A DNA stretch of 64,000 bases, taken from assembly GCF_025989185.1 (NCBI RefSeq), contig NZ_JAPDNT010000015.1:25687-89686 (forward strand). The letters are read 5' to 3'. The notes beneath the pieces are model-generated. The model saw only the letters and a program-made list of their open reading frames with translations, did not search any database and was not told the DNA's origin. The stretch comes from Limobrevibacterium gyesilva. GTDB lineage: Bacteria > Pseudomonadota > Alphaproteobacteria > Acetobacterales > Acetobacteraceae. This document shows, one piece after another, positions 34,437 to 43,653 of the stretch. A program made the translations under genes and the position numbers. Every line of letters begins with the position of its first letter. Within the stretch, counting starts at the first letter, position 1.

Positions 34437-34590
34437 AAGGGGACACGGAGAACACCGAGGTCCACAGAGGCCACGGAGAAGCAGGATTTTCGCGCGCAGC
34501 GCGCCAAAAAACTGCGAACACTGCGCCCGCCTCCTTCCCGCCTTCCTTCTCTGTGTCCTCTGTGGACCTCGGTGTTCTCCGTGTCCCCTT
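34437..34590. repeat. large inverted-repeat element
   Basis: Two arms of 45 bases (34437-34481 and 34546-34590) are inverted copies; the first 34 positions of the arm match perfectly and only two mismatches follow. The arms are built from short motifs like CACGGAGA, ACCGAGG and CCACAGAGG, and enclose a 64-base loop with its own GC-rich palindrome (GCGCGC near 34491). It fills the gap between two plus-strand genes. Similar CACGGAG/CACAGAG sequences occur as dispersed repeats in other bacteria; no transposase is present. A MITE-like or REP-like element is the best description. Confidence 0.8.
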
Positions 34591-34666
34591 CGCTTGCTTG
34601 ATGTCGCCGCCGTGGAACGTGAGTCGTGCCTGAGCGGCATACGGATGAAGAACTGAGGAAGAGTGC

Positions 34667-35878
34667 ATGTCCATTTCGAACGTCAGCATCGACGGCAAAC
34701 GCCTGCTCGGCGATCTCTATCGCCTGCGCGAATTCGGCACCTACAAGACGGGGGTACATCGGCCGACCTTCTCGCCGGTGGACATGGACAGTCGGCGCTG
34801 GCTGGCGGAGCGGATGCGCGAGGCGGGGCTGGAGCCGGAGATCGACGGGATCGGCAACGTGATCGGGCGCGGCGCCGGTGAAGGGCCGCGGGTGCTGCTG
34901 GGCAGCCATACGGAGACCCAGCCGCATGCGGGGTGGCTGGATGGCGCACTGGGCGTGATGTACGGGCTGGAGGTGGCGCGCACGCTTGGCCGCGGCGTGG
35001 ACGTGGTGTCATGGGCGGACGAGGAAGGGCATTACGTGTCGTTCCTGGGCAGCCGGTCCCATGTCGGCGACCTCAGCGAGGCGGACATCGATGCGGCGCG
35101 CAATCGGTACGACGCAACGCCGCTGCGGGACGCGCTGGCTCAGGCGGGGCTGGCGGGGCGAGGGCGGGCGGCGTTCGAGCCCGGACGTTACGTCGGCTAC
35201 CTGGAGGCGCATATCGAGCAGGGCGATGAGCTGGACACGACCGGGCGGAAGATCGGCGTGGTGACCAGCATCGTCGGCATCTGGCAGTACCGGGTGGTGA
35301 TCGCGGGCGTACAGAACCATGCGGGGACCACGCGCATGGCGATCCGCAAGGATGCCGGCGTGGCGGCGGTGAAGCTGCTGTCGGCCATCGAACGGCGGTT
35401 CCCCGACGTGGCCGCGCCGCGATCCGTGTGGACGGCGGGGCGGATTGCGCTGACCCCCGGCGCGCCGAGCATCGTGCCCGGCGGGGCCGAGATCCTGTTC
35501 CAGTTCCGCGACGCCGATCCCGAGGTGCTGCAGCGGCTGGAGACGACACTGGAGGAACTGGTGGCGGAGGCGAATCAAGGGCCGTGCACGGCCGTTCTGG
35601 AGAACATCTCGCGCTCGATCCCGAAGACGATGGACCCGGGGTTCCAGGCGGCACTGGACCGCGCCGCCGAGCGCTACGCGCCCGGCCTGCACCAGCGCAT
35701 GCCCAGCGGCGCCGGGCACGACGCGCAGCAGCTGGCGCGGGTGATGCCAGCGGCGATGCTGTTCGTGCCGAGCATCGGCGGCATCAGCCACCATTACACC
35801 GAGGACACCGCCGACGACGACATCGTGCTGGGTTGCCAAGTGCTGGCGGCTGCCGTCGCGGAGATCCTGGCGGGGTAG
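34667..35878 (+). CDS. Zn-dependent amidohydrolase, allantoate/N-carbamoyl-amino-acid hydrolase family (M20)
   Basis: Metallo-enzyme of 403 residues. The metal and catalytic blocks are LLGSHTETQPHAGWLDGALGV, SWADEEGHY (the catalytic EE pair), GYLEAHIEQGDEL, PSGAGHDAQQLA and SHHYTED. These match the AllC/HyuC group that releases carbamoyl or ureido nitrogen from allantoate or N-carbamoyl amino acids. Normal family proteins have HTDTVPxGG in the first block; here TETQPHAG is a variation. The start MSISNVSIDGKRL is preceded by GAGTGC, a weak ribosome site. Confidence 0.9.
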   Translation: MSISNVSIDGKRLLGDLYRLREFGTYKTGVHRPTFSPVDMDSRRWLAERMREAGLEPEIDGIGNVIGRGAGEGPRVLLGSHTETQPHAGWLDGALGVMYGLEVARTLGRGVDVVSWADEEGHYVSFLGSRSHVGDLSEADIDAARNRYDATPLRDALAQAGLAGRGRAAFEPGRYVGYLEAHIEQGDELDTTGRKIGVVTSIVGIWQYRVVIAGVQNHAGTTRMAIRKDAGVAAVKLLSAIERRFPDVAAPRSVWTAGRIALTPGAPSIVPGGAEILFQFRDADPEVLQRLETTLEELVAEANQGPCTAVLENISRSIPKTMDPGFQAALDRAAERYAPGLHQRMPSGAGHDAQQLARVMPAAMLFVPSIGGISHHYTEDTADDDIVLGCQVLAAAVAEILAG

Positions 35879-35907
35879 GCCGGGCCTGGCCGCTTCTCCG
35901 GGGCGCT

Positions 35908-36642
35908 TCAGCGGCCCCGGAGTTCCAGGGCGCGGCTGGGGCGGTCGGTGGTGAACACGTCGACGCCGAGCTTCAGCACCTTGCGGATGGCGTCGTCGTC
36001 GTTGACGGCCCAGGCACCGACGGCAAGGCCGCGGGCGCGAAGCTCGTCGCGAATCAGGGCGTCCAGCCGGTTCTGGCGCAGGCTGACGGCTCGGGCGCCG
36101 ATCTCGTCGGCGACGGCGGCGATCCCGCCCAGGCCGATATCGTCCTGAACATGCGGGGCGACCAGCCAGATGGCGCCGGCGAGGCCGCCGATGGCGACGG
36201 CTTCGGCGACGATGTCGGCCTGGAAGCTGGTGACGACGGTGCGGCCGCGCATGCCCGCTTCATCGAGGACGGCGAGGGCGCGGGGCAGCAGGCCGGGATA
36301 GGGGCGGTGCTCGTGGTCCGGCTTCACCTCCATGCGCAGCGTGATGGCGGTGGGCGCGAACAGGGCGGTGAGCTCCGCCAGCGTCATGATGCGGTCGCCG
36401 GGCGCGCCGTTGAGCGTGAGCGCCCGCAGCTCGGCCAGGCTGCGCGCGGCGACCGGGCCGGTGCCGCTGGTGGTGCGGTCGAGGGTGGCGTCGTGGATCA
36501 CCACGATCTCGCCGTCCGACGTGGGGTGGATGTCGAACTCGACCTGATCGACGGGAAGCTGCGCGGTGTTGCGAAACGCCGTGGGCGCGTTCTCGGGCCA
36601 TTGCAGGGCGCCGCCCCGGTGGGATGCGATGCGGGTTGTCAT
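35908..36642 (-). CDS. glycerophosphodiester phosphodiesterase (UgpQ-like)
   Basis: TIM-barrel enzyme of 244 residues with the GDPD core: ASHRGGALQWPENAPTAF (catalytic histidine and active-site glutamate), VEFDIHPTSDGEIVVIHDATLDRTT (metal ligands and second histidine), MEVKPDH, and the C-terminal VGAWAVNDDD and GVDVFTTDRP. It hydrolyses glycerophosphodiesters to glycerol-3-phosphate and an alcohol. It is the last gene of the peptide-type ABC operon, 19 bases from the permease, so the importer may bring in its substrate or another compound. Confidence 0.94.
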   Translation of the reverse strand: MTTRIASHRGGALQWPENAPTAFRNTAQLPVDQVEFDIHPTSDGEIVVIHDATLDRTTSGTGPVAARSLAELRALTLNGAPGDRIMTLAELTALFAPTAITLRMEVKPDHEHRPYPGLLPRALAVLDEAGMRGRTVVTSFQADIVAEAVAIGGLAGAIWLVAPHVQDDIGLGGIAAVADEIGARAVSLRQNRLDALIRDELRARGLAVGAWAVNDDDAIRKVLKLGVDVFTTDRPSRALELRGR

Positions 36643-36661
36643 GGCGCCGGCGCGCCTCCTT

Positions 36662-37531
36662 TCAGGTCAGGGTCGGGTCAAGGCGGTCGCGCAGCCAGTC
36701 GCCCAGCAGGCTCACGGACAGGGTGGTCAGCACGATGGCGGCGCTGGGGGCGAGCAGGATCCAGGGCGCGCGGGTCAGGTACTCGCGCCCATAGCCGACC
36801 ATGTTACCGAGGCTGGTCATCGGCGGCTGCACGCCGAGGCCGAGGAAGGAGAGGCCGCTTTCGAGCAGCACCACTTCGGGGAAGGACAGGGTGGCCGAGA
36901 CGATGAGGGTGGAGGCGATGTTCGGCAGCACGTGGCGCAGATAGATGCGCAACGGGCTGGCGCCGAGCTGGCGGACGGCGGCGGCGTAGCCCTGGGCGTT
37001 GGCAGCGATGGCCAGCCCCCGGGCGATGCGGGCGTGGCGTTCCCAGCCATAGAGCCCCATGAGGGCGACGAACAGCGGCAGCGAGTTGCCGAAGAAGGCG
37101 AGCACCGACAAGGCCAGGATGAGGAAGGGCATGCTCGCCTGGAAGTCGATGAGCATCAGCACGAGCTGCTCGACCCAGCCGCGGAAATGCGCGGCGAGGA
37201 AGCCGAGCGTGGTGCCGACGGTGGCGGCGATGACGGTGGCACCGAAGGCGATGAGCAGGCTGATGCGGATGGAGACGATGAGGCGGCTGAGCACGTCGCG
37301 GCCGAGTTCGTCGGTGCCGAGCAGGTGGCGGGCGGTGCCGCCGAAGCCGACGGGCGGGGTGAGACGAGCGCGCAGGTCGAGCGCGGTGATGCCGTAGGGG
37401 CGGATGGTCTCGGCCAGCAGGGCGACGGCCAGCATGGCGACGATCCAGGCCATGGCGACGGCGACCAGCGTAGGCACGCGGGCGTGCCGGCGCGGCAGGG
37501 GGGGCACGGTGGCAAGGGTGGTCGCGGACAT
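36662..37531 (-). CDS. ABC transporter permease, DppC-like
   Basis: Inner-membrane permease of 289 residues. It has the DppC/OppC N-terminal pattern with a periplasmic segment LTPPVGFGGTARHLLGTDELGRDVLSRLIVSIRISLL (shown by GTDELGRDVLSRL), and the EAA region LGASPLRIYLRHVLPNIASTL. It ends GDWLRDRLDPTLT, typical for the family. It partners the DppB-like permease whose stop lies two bases upstream. Confidence 0.94.
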   Translation of the reverse strand: MSATTLATVPPLPRRHARVPTLVAVAMAWIVAMLAVALLAETIRPYGITALDLRARLTPPVGFGGTARHLLGTDELGRDVLSRLIVSIRISLLIAFGATVIAATVGTTLGFLAAHFRGWVEQLVLMLIDFQASMPFLILALSVLAFFGNSLPLFVALMGLYGWERHARIARGLAIAANAQGYAAAVRQLGASPLRIYLRHVLPNIASTLIVSATLSFPEVVLLESGLSFLGLGVQPPMTSLGNMVGYGREYLTRAPWILLAPSAAIVLTTLSVSLLGDWLRDRLDPTLT

Positions 37532-37532
37532 G

Positions 37533-38468
37533 TCAGTGCGCCCCCGCCGCGGCCTGGCTGCGCAGGCGCGGGTCGAGCACGCCGTAGAGCAGGTCCACGA
37601 TCAGGTTGGACAACACCATGGTGGCGGCAACCAGCAGCAGGATGCACTGCACCACGGCGAGGTCGCGATTGGCGACGGCGACGACGAGCAGGCGGCCGAC
37701 GCCAGGCCAGCTGAACACGCTCTCGACCACCACGGCGCCGGCGATGAGGCTGCCGACCATGAAGCCGACGACGGTGACGGTGGGGATGGCGGCGTTGGGC
37801 AGGGCGTGGCCGCGCACCACCGCGCGCCAGGGCACGCCCTTGGCGCTGGCGGTGCGGATATAAGGCTGCCCCAGCACTTCCAGCATGGCGCTGCGAGTGA
37901 AGCGGGCGAGGATGCCGGCGCCGCCGAGCCCGAGCGTGATCACCGGCAGGATGGCGCTGCGCCAGCTCTCCTGGCCGCCGGAGGGCAGCCAGCCCAGCTG
38001 CACCGCGAACAGCAGCACCAGGAGCAGGCCGAGCACGAAGCTGGGCACCGTGAAGCCGGCGACGGCGCCGGCCATGACGATCCGGTCGGTGAGCGAGTCG
38101 CGGTGCAGGGCGGCATGGATACCGGCGGGAATGCCCAGGCCGACCTTGACCAGCAGGGCCGGGAGGGTGATCGCCAGGGTCGCGGGGATGCGCTCGGCGA
38201 CGAGCTGGATGGCCGGGCGGCCGTCGCGCATGGACTGGCCCAGCTCGCCGTGGAGGATGGCGCCGAAATAGCGCAGATATTGGGCCCAGATCGGCTGGTC
38301 GAGGCCCCAGGCGTGGCGGAAGGCGGCGATGGCTTCCGCCGGCGCCTCCGGGCTCATGATCATCAACGCGGGATCGCCGGACAGGCGCAGCACGACGAAG
38401 GCGAAGGTGACGACGAGGCCGATGGTCAGCGCGGCGCGGGCGAGGCGCAGGCCGAGGAAGCGGAGCAT
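37533..38468 (-). CDS. ABC transporter permease, DppB-like
   Basis: Permease of 311 residues beginning FLGLRLARAALTIGLVVTFAF, with LSGDPALMI and GLDQPIWAQYLRYFGAILHGELGQSM (partial) as in DppB/OppB. The EAA loop is TASAKGVPWRAVVRGHALPNA, and it ends LLYGVLDPRLR. The ATG at 38468 shares a base with the stop of the substrate-binding protein. Longer reading upstream is antisense-like shadow within that gene. Confidence 0.94.
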   Translation of the reverse strand: MLRFLGLRLARAALTIGLVVTFAFVVLRLSGDPALMIMSPEAPAEAIAAFRHAWGLDQPIWAQYLRYFGAILHGELGQSMRDGRPAIQLVAERIPATLAITLPALLVKVGLGIPAGIHAALHRDSLTDRIVMAGAVAGFTVPSFVLGLLLVLLFAVQLGWLPSGGQESWRSAILPVITLGLGGAGILARFTRSAMLEVLGQPYIRTASAKGVPWRAVVRGHALPNAAIPTVTVVGFMVGSLIAGAVVVESVFSWPGVGRLLVVAVANRDLAVVQCILLLVAATMVLSNLIVDLLYGVLDPRLRSQAAAGAH

Positions 38469-40027
38469 CAGGTCTTCCAGTTGCGGCTGCTGAAGTCGAG
38501 GAAGAACGAGGGCGGCGCGCGCCAGGGCAGGGCCTTCGGCTTGGCGGTGAACACGGCGTTCTGGTGGAGCACGATATAGGCGGGGTCTTCGCGCTCGCAG
38601 ATCTGCAGCATGCGCGCGAAGATCTGCTTGCGGCGCGGCCGGTCGGTGCTGGTTTCGAGCTCGACGGAGAGACGGTTCATCTCGGCGTTGGTCCACTCGC
38701 CGTTGGTCTGCTGGGCGCCGTTGGGGCCGTGCTGGTTGACGATGGAGGATACGGGGTCGTCGAACACGGCGGAGTTGGACCAGTCGCGCAGGCCGCGCGG
38801 GCCGGCCTTGTCGAGCACCTGGCCCCAGTTCTCCTTCACTTCGAGCTGGATGTTGAGGCCGACATCCTTCCAGGACTCCGCGAGGATCTGGGCGGTGGCG
38901 ATCTCGGCGGTGTAGTAGTTGTTGCGGGCACGGTAGGCGATCGGCTCGCCTTTGTAGCCGGCCGCCTTCAAAAGCTGGCGGGCGCGGGCGGGGTCGTGTT
39001 CGGGCACGTGCCAGCCCTTGATGAACATGTCGCCGTAGAATTCCCATTGCAGCCCGGCCGGCACGCGGGCGCGGCCGGCCCACAGCGCATCGACGATGGA
39101 CTGGCAATCCACCGCATGGGCCATGGCGAGGCGCACGCGGGGATCGACCAGCGCCGGGTGGTGCTTGTCGAACGTGACGATGCGGTGGTTCAGGACCGGG
39201 CCGCCCTGGACCTCGAAGGCCGGGTTCTTCTCGACCTCGCCGATCTGGTCCGGCGGGATGTCGCAGGCGAACTGGACCTCGCCGGATTGCAGGGCGGCGA
39301 TGCGCGAGGCGGCTTCGGGGATTTCCAGGAAGCGCAGCGTGCGGATCGGCGGCCGGCCGCCCCAGTACTCATCATGCGCGTCGAGGATCAGCATGGAATC
39401 CGGCTTGAAATCGCGCAGCCTGTAGGGGCCGGTGCCGACGGGGCGGCGGGAGTTGGCCTGCCAGTTGCCGGCTTCGAGCCAGGCGCGGCGGGAGATGATC
39501 TCGCTGCCGCCGGCGGACAGGCGGCCTTCCATGGTGACGTCGGGCGTGGCGTTGACGAAGCGGACGGTGAGCGCGTCGACGATCTCGACCTTCGCCAACG
39601 CGGGCCAGTGGCGGCGGGCGATGGGCGGGATGTCGGCGGGGAGGTCCTTGCCGAACATGCGCTCGGGGCCGAACGAGAAGGCGATGTCCTCGGCGGTGAG
39701 GGTGTCGCCGTTGTGCAGCTTCACTCCGGGGCGGAGCTTGAGCTCCACGGTGGCGTTGTCGATCCGGCGCCATTCGGTGGCGAGGCCAGGGACGCGTTCG
39801 AGCTGGCCCTGCTGGTTGCGGGCGATCAGGGTTTCCATGATCGAGCCCAGCCAGCGTTCGCTGACATTGGAGGATTGCTCGCGCAACGGCTCCAGCACGC
39901 CGGTGTTGGCGATCTTCTGGACGGCGATGGTGATGGTCGGGCGGTTGTCGCTCTGGGCAATGGCGAAGCGCGGCAGCGTGGCGGCGGCGGCACCGGCGAG
40001 GACGAGGCGGCGGGGTATCGGGGGCAT
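38468..40027 (-). CDS. ABC transporter substrate-binding protein, family 5 (copy 1 of 3)
   Basis: Periplasmic binding protein of 519 residues with an export signal (PRRLVLAGAAAATLPRFAIAQ, arginine pair near the start). Family features include LATEWRRIDNATVELKLRPGVKLHNGDTLTAEDIAFSF (partial), RPVGTGPYRLRDFKPD, and VRLAMAHAVDCQSIVDALW. It is clearly paralogous to the two proteins at 41996-43621 and 43654-45294 (shared ending with PAYIVLHQNAVFTAK). It lies between the ATPase and permease genes, overlapping both by one base. Confidence 0.93.
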   Translation of the reverse strand: MPPIPRRLVLAGAAAATLPRFAIAQSDNRPTITIAVQKIANTGVLEPLREQSSNVSERWLGSIMETLIARNQQGQLERVPGLATEWRRIDNATVELKLRPGVKLHNGDTLTAEDIAFSFGPERMFGKDLPADIPPIARRHWPALAKVEIVDALTVRFVNATPDVTMEGRLSAGGSEIISRRAWLEAGNWQANSRRPVGTGPYRLRDFKPDSMLILDAHDEYWGGRPPIRTLRFLEIPEAASRIAALQSGEVQFACDIPPDQIGEVEKNPAFEVQGGPVLNHRIVTFDKHHPALVDPRVRLAMAHAVDCQSIVDALWAGRARVPAGLQWEFYGDMFIKGWHVPEHDPARARQLLKAAGYKGEPIAYRARNNYYTAEIATAQILAESWKDVGLNIQLEVKENWGQVLDKAGPRGLRDWSNSAVFDDPVSSIVNQHGPNGAQQTNGEWTNAEMNRLSVELETSTDRPRRKQIFARMLQICEREDPAYIVLHQNAVFTAKPKALPWRAPPSFFLDFSSRNWKT

Positions 40028-41007
40028 CAGGCGGCCTTTCTGATCGTGCCGGGGGCGAGGTGGCAGGCGACCTCGCGCCCGTCCGGCAAAGTCTGCAAAG
40101 CGGGAGTCTCGACCCGGCAGGCGGCGACCGCAACCGGGCAGCGTGGATGGAAGGCGCAGCCTTTTGGCCGGTCGGCAGGATTGGGCGGGTCGCCGGTCAG
40201 CACGATGCGCTCGCGCCTGCGGGCGCCGGGGACGGGGATGGCGGAGACCAGGGCGCGGGAATAGGGGTGGACGGGGTCGGCGAAAATCGCCTCGGGGTCG
40301 CCCTGCTCGACGGTGCGGCCGAGATACATCACCGCGACCTCGTGGCTGACCTGGCGCACCACTTTCAGGTCATGGCTGATGAACAGCATGGCGATGCCGC
40401 GGGCCTGCTGCAGGTCGGTCAGCATGTTCACGACCTGGGCCTGGATGGAGACGTCCAGCGCCGACACCGGCTCGTCGCAGACCAGCAGCGCCGGGTCGGT
40501 GGCCAGGGCGCGGGCCAGGACGGCGCGCTGGCGCTGGCCGCCGGAGAGTTCGTGCGGGTGGCGGGCGGCATGGTCGGGGCGCAGGCCGACGTCGCGCAGC
40601 AAGGCGGCGACGCGATCGCGGCGCTCGGCGGCGTTGCCGATGTCGTGGATGACCAGCGGCTCCTCGATCTGGGTGGCGATGGTGAGGCGCCGGTCCATCG
40701 CGCCCAGCGGGTCCTGGTAAACCAGTTGCATGCGGGCGCGCAGGCGGCGCCACACCGGGCTGCCCGGGGCGGGCATGGGCTCGCCCTCGAACCGGACAAT
40801 GCCCTGGTCCGGCCGTTCGAGGCCGAGGGCGAGGCGGCCGGTGGTGGACTTGCCGCAGCCGGATTCGCCGACGATGCCCAAAGTGCGGCCGGCGGCCAGC
40901 CGGAGCGAGACGTCATCGACGGCGCGGACGGCGACGGCGCGGCCGATGAGGCCGCGGCGGCTGGCATAGACGCGGGAGACGCCGGCCAGTTCGAGCAGGT
41001 CGGTCAT
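40027..41007 (-). CDS. ABC transporter ATP-binding protein, DppF-like
   Basis: ATPase of 326 residues with Walker [19 protein letters not shown], signature [16 protein letters not shown], Walker [20 protein letters not shown] and H-loop FISHDLKVV. The C-terminal oligopeptide-transporter extension is present, with cysteines in [16 protein letters not shown] that bind an iron-sulphur cluster in family members. The ATG overlaps the DppD stop (ATGA at 41004-41007). Confidence 0.95.
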   Translation of the reverse strand: MTDLLELAGVSRVYASRRGLIGRAVAVRAVDDVSLRLAAGRTLGIVGESGCGKSTTGRLALGLERPDQGIVRFEGEPMPAPGSPVWRRLRARMQLVYQDPLGAMDRRLTIATQIEEPLVIHDIGNAAERRDRVAALLRDVGLRPDHAARHPHELSGGQRQRAVLARALATDPALLVCDEPVSALDVSIQAQVVNMLTDLQQARGIAMLFISHDLKVVRQVSHEVAVMYLGRTVEQGDPEAIFADPVHPYSRALVSAIPVPGARRRERIVLTGDPPNPADRPKGCAFHPRCPVAVAACRVETPALQTLPDGREVACHLAPGTIRKAA

Positions 41008-41975
41008 GCCGGCTCCGGCGCGCGGGCGTTGACGCGGATGCAGGCGGCAAGGTGGCGGTCGCCGGCGGGCTGGAGCGCCGGGACGGCGGCGGCGCAGGCG
41101 GGGGAGGCATGGTCGCAGCGCGGCGCGAAGGCGCAGCCGGGCGGCAGGTTCCAGGGCTCTGGGACGCCGCCGGGAATGGCGGACAAGCGGCGGCGGGGGC
41201 CGACCATGTCCGGAAGGGCGCCGAGCAGGCCCACGGTGTAGGGATGGGCCGGATGGGTGAACAGCGCCCCGGCCGGGGCCTGCTCGACGACGCGGCCCGC
41301 ATACATCACGCCGACGCGGCTGCACATGTCGGCGACCACGCCGAGGTCGTGGCTGATCAGCACCAGGGCCATGCCGGTTTCGGCCTGCAGCCGGCGCAGC
41401 AGGTCGAGAATCTGCGCCTGGATGGTGGCATCCAGCGCCGTGGTGGGCTCGTCGGCGACCAGCAACTCCGGCTGGCCGGCGAGCGCCATGGCGATCATGA
41501 CGCGCTGGTTCTGGCCGCCCGACATCTCGTGGGGATAGGTGTCGAGCCGCCGGCCGGCATCGGGGATGCCGACGAGGTCGAACAGGCGGCGGGCCTCGGC
41601 GCGCGCGGCCGGGCCGGCCATGCCGCGGTGCAGGCGCAGCGCCTCCTCCACCTGGCGGCCGACGCGGTGGACCGGGTTCAGGGCGCTTGCGGGGTCCTGG
41701 AAGATCATGGCGATGCGGCCGCCGCGGATGCGGTCGAGGGTCGCGGGCGATGCGCCCAGCAGGTCCTGGCCGTCGAGCAGGACCTGGCCGGCGACGGCGG
41801 CCTTCGCCGGCAGCAGCCCAAGGGCGGCGAGCCAGGTGACGGACTTGCCGCAGCCGGACTCGCCCACCAGCCCCACCGCCTCGCCCCGGCGCACGTCGAG
41901 ATCCACGCCGCGCAGCGCGGGGACGCCGCCGAACGCCACGCGCAGGTCGCGGATGGAAACCAGTGTATCTGCCAT
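41004..41975 (-). CDS. ABC transporter ATP-binding protein, DppD-like
   Basis: ATPase of 323 residues with Walker [21 protein letters not shown]-loop [14 protein letters not shown], signature [15 protein letters not shown], Walker [19 protein letters not shown] and H-loop LISHDLGVV. The C-terminal cysteine region [16 protein letters not shown] is kept. The ATG at 41975 gives the usual start [13 protein letters not shown]. It pairs with the DppF-like ATPase. Confidence 0.95.
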   Translation of the reverse strand: MADTLVSIRDLRVAFGGVPALRGVDLDVRRGEAVGLVGESGCGKSVTWLAALGLLPAKAAVAGQVLLDGQDLLGASPATLDRIRGGRIAMIFQDPASALNPVHRVGRQVEEALRLHRGMAGPAARAEARRLFDLVGIPDAGRRLDTYPHEMSGGQNQRVMIAMALAGQPELLVADEPTTALDATIQAQILDLLRRLQAETGMALVLISHDLGVVADMCSRVGVMYAGRVVEQAPAGALFTHPAHPYTVGLLGALPDMVGPRRRLSAIPGGVPEPWNLPPGCAFAPRCDHASPACAAAVPALQPAGDRHLAACIRVNARAPEPA

Positions 41976-41995
41976 CGAGACGGCATCTGCCGAGG

Positions 41996-43621
41996 TCAGA
42001 GGGAGAAGTTGCTCGCCCGGAAGTCCATGGCGAAGGACGGAGCCGCCTTCCATTTGATATCCTTCCGCTTCGCCGTAAAGGCCGCGTTCTGGTGGAGGAT
42101 CGTGTAGGCGGGGTCTTCGCGCTCGGCAATCGCCAGCATCCGCGCGAAGGCGGCGTGGCGGCGGGCGCGGTCGGCGCTGGTCTCCAGAACCACGCAGAGC
42201 TGGCTGAACTCGGCGTTGTCGTATTCGCCCGCCTGCTGGGCGGCGCCGTTCGGGCCGAAGCCGGAGACGATGGAGCCGACGGGATCGTTGAACGTGGCGC
42301 CGGCCGACCAGTCGCGCACGCCGCGCGGGCTGGAACGGTCGCGGATCTGCGTCCAGTTCTCCTTCATCGTGATTTCGACATTGAGCCCGACCTGGCGCCA
42401 CATTTCCACCAGGACCTGCGAGGTCGGGAGCTGGTTGGTGTAGTAGTTATTGAGCAGGCGGTAGGGGATGGGGTCGCCCTTGTAGCCGGCATCCTTGAGC
42501 AGCTGGCGCGCTTTCGCCGGGTCGAATTCCGGCGCCGTCCAGCCCTTGACGAACATGTCGCCGAAGAATTCCCACTGCATGCCCGCGGGAACGCGCGTGC
42601 GGCCGGCCCACAGGCCGTCGATGATGGCCTGGCGGTCCATGGCGTGGGCGAAGGCGAGGCGCACGCGCGGGTCGCGCAGTTGCGGGTGATGCTTGTCGAA
42701 CGTGGTGATGCGGTGGTTCAGGATGGTGCCGCCCTGGATCTCGAAAGCGGGGTTGCGTTCCACCGCGACGATCTGGTCGGGCGGGATGTCGCAGGCGAAC
42801 TGGTATTCGCCCGACAGCAGGCCGTTGATGCGCGAGGAGACCTCGGGCACTTCCACCAGGCGCAGCGTCCGGATCGGCGGGCGGCCACCCCAGTAGGCGT
42901 CATGCGCGTCGAGGACCAGCAGCGTGTCCGGCCGGAACTCGCGGATCCGGTAAGGCCCGGTGCCGACGGGCTTGCGGGCGTAGTCGAGCCAGGTGGGTGC
43001 GGCTTCGTAGGCACGGCGGTTGACGATCTCGCTGCCGAGCGCGCTGAGGCGGCCCTCCAGCGTGACGTCCGGGGTGGCGTTGACGAAGCGCACCGTGTGG
43101 CGGTCGACGATGTCGACGCGGTCGAGCCCCGGCCAGAGGCGGCGGGCGACGGGCGGGATCTCGTCCGGCACCTTCTTCGCGCCCTGGCCGACGATGGCGC
43201 TGAACGCCACCGGCAGGGTCTGGCCGTTCACCACGGGCCGGGTCTCGCCGAACATGCGGGCGGGGCCGAAGCTGAAGGCCACGTCCTCCGCGGTGAAGTC
43301 GTCGCCGTTGTGGAACTTCACGCCGGGCCGCAGCTTCAGCTCGACGGTGGTGTCGTCGATGCGGCGCCATGCGGTGGCGAGACTCGGCACCTGGGCGAGA
43401 TTGCCGCGGTAGTCGAGGTCGATCAGCCGCTCGTTGAACATCAGGCTGGTGCGTTCGCCGACATTGGACTGCTCGCGCAGGCTGTCGAGCGTGTTGCTGT
43501 TGGCGATGCGCTGGACCGCGATGGTGATCGTGGGGCGGTCGTCGCCCTGGGCGATCGCGATGCGCGGCAGTGCGGCGGCAGCGCCCAGCGCCAGGGCCTG
43601 ACGGCGGCTGATCCTGCTCAT
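41996..43621 (-). CDS. ABC transporter substrate-binding protein, family 5 (copy 2 of 3)
   Basis: Binding protein of 541 residues with signal RRQALALGAAAALPRIAIAQ. It shares long blocks with copies 1 and 3: LREQSNVGERTS, LKLRPGVKFHNGDDFTAEDV, KPVGTGPYRIREF and the ending MDFRASNFSL. Compared with copy 1, it carries an insertion of about 15-20 residues after RMFGETRP (VVNGQTLPVAF), also present in copy 3. It lies 20 bases upstream of the DppD gene. Different ligands for the three copies are likely. Confidence 0.93.
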   Translation of the reverse strand: MSRISRRQALALGAAAALPRIAIAQGDDRPTITIAVQRIANSNTLDSLREQSNVGERTSLMFNERLIDLDYRGNLAQVPSLATAWRRIDDTTVELKLRPGVKFHNGDDFTAEDVAFSFGPARMFGETRPVVNGQTLPVAFSAIVGQGAKKVPDEIPPVARRLWPGLDRVDIVDRHTVRFVNATPDVTLEGRLSALGSEIVNRRAYEAAPTWLDYARKPVGTGPYRIREFRPDTLLVLDAHDAYWGGRPPIRTLRLVEVPEVSSRINGLLSGEYQFACDIPPDQIVAVERNPAFEIQGGTILNHRITTFDKHHPQLRDPRVRLAFAHAMDRQAIIDGLWAGRTRVPAGMQWEFFGDMFVKGWTAPEFDPAKARQLLKDAGYKGDPIPYRLLNNYYTNQLPTSQVLVEMWRQVGLNVEITMKENWTQIRDRSSPRGVRDWSAGATFNDPVGSIVSGFGPNGAAQQAGEYDNAEFSQLCVVLETSADRARRHAAFARMLAIAEREDPAYTILHQNAAFTAKRKDIKWKAAPSFAMDFRASNFSL

Positions 43622-43653
43622 TGTATTCTCCGTGATGGTTGCGCGGGCGCCCG

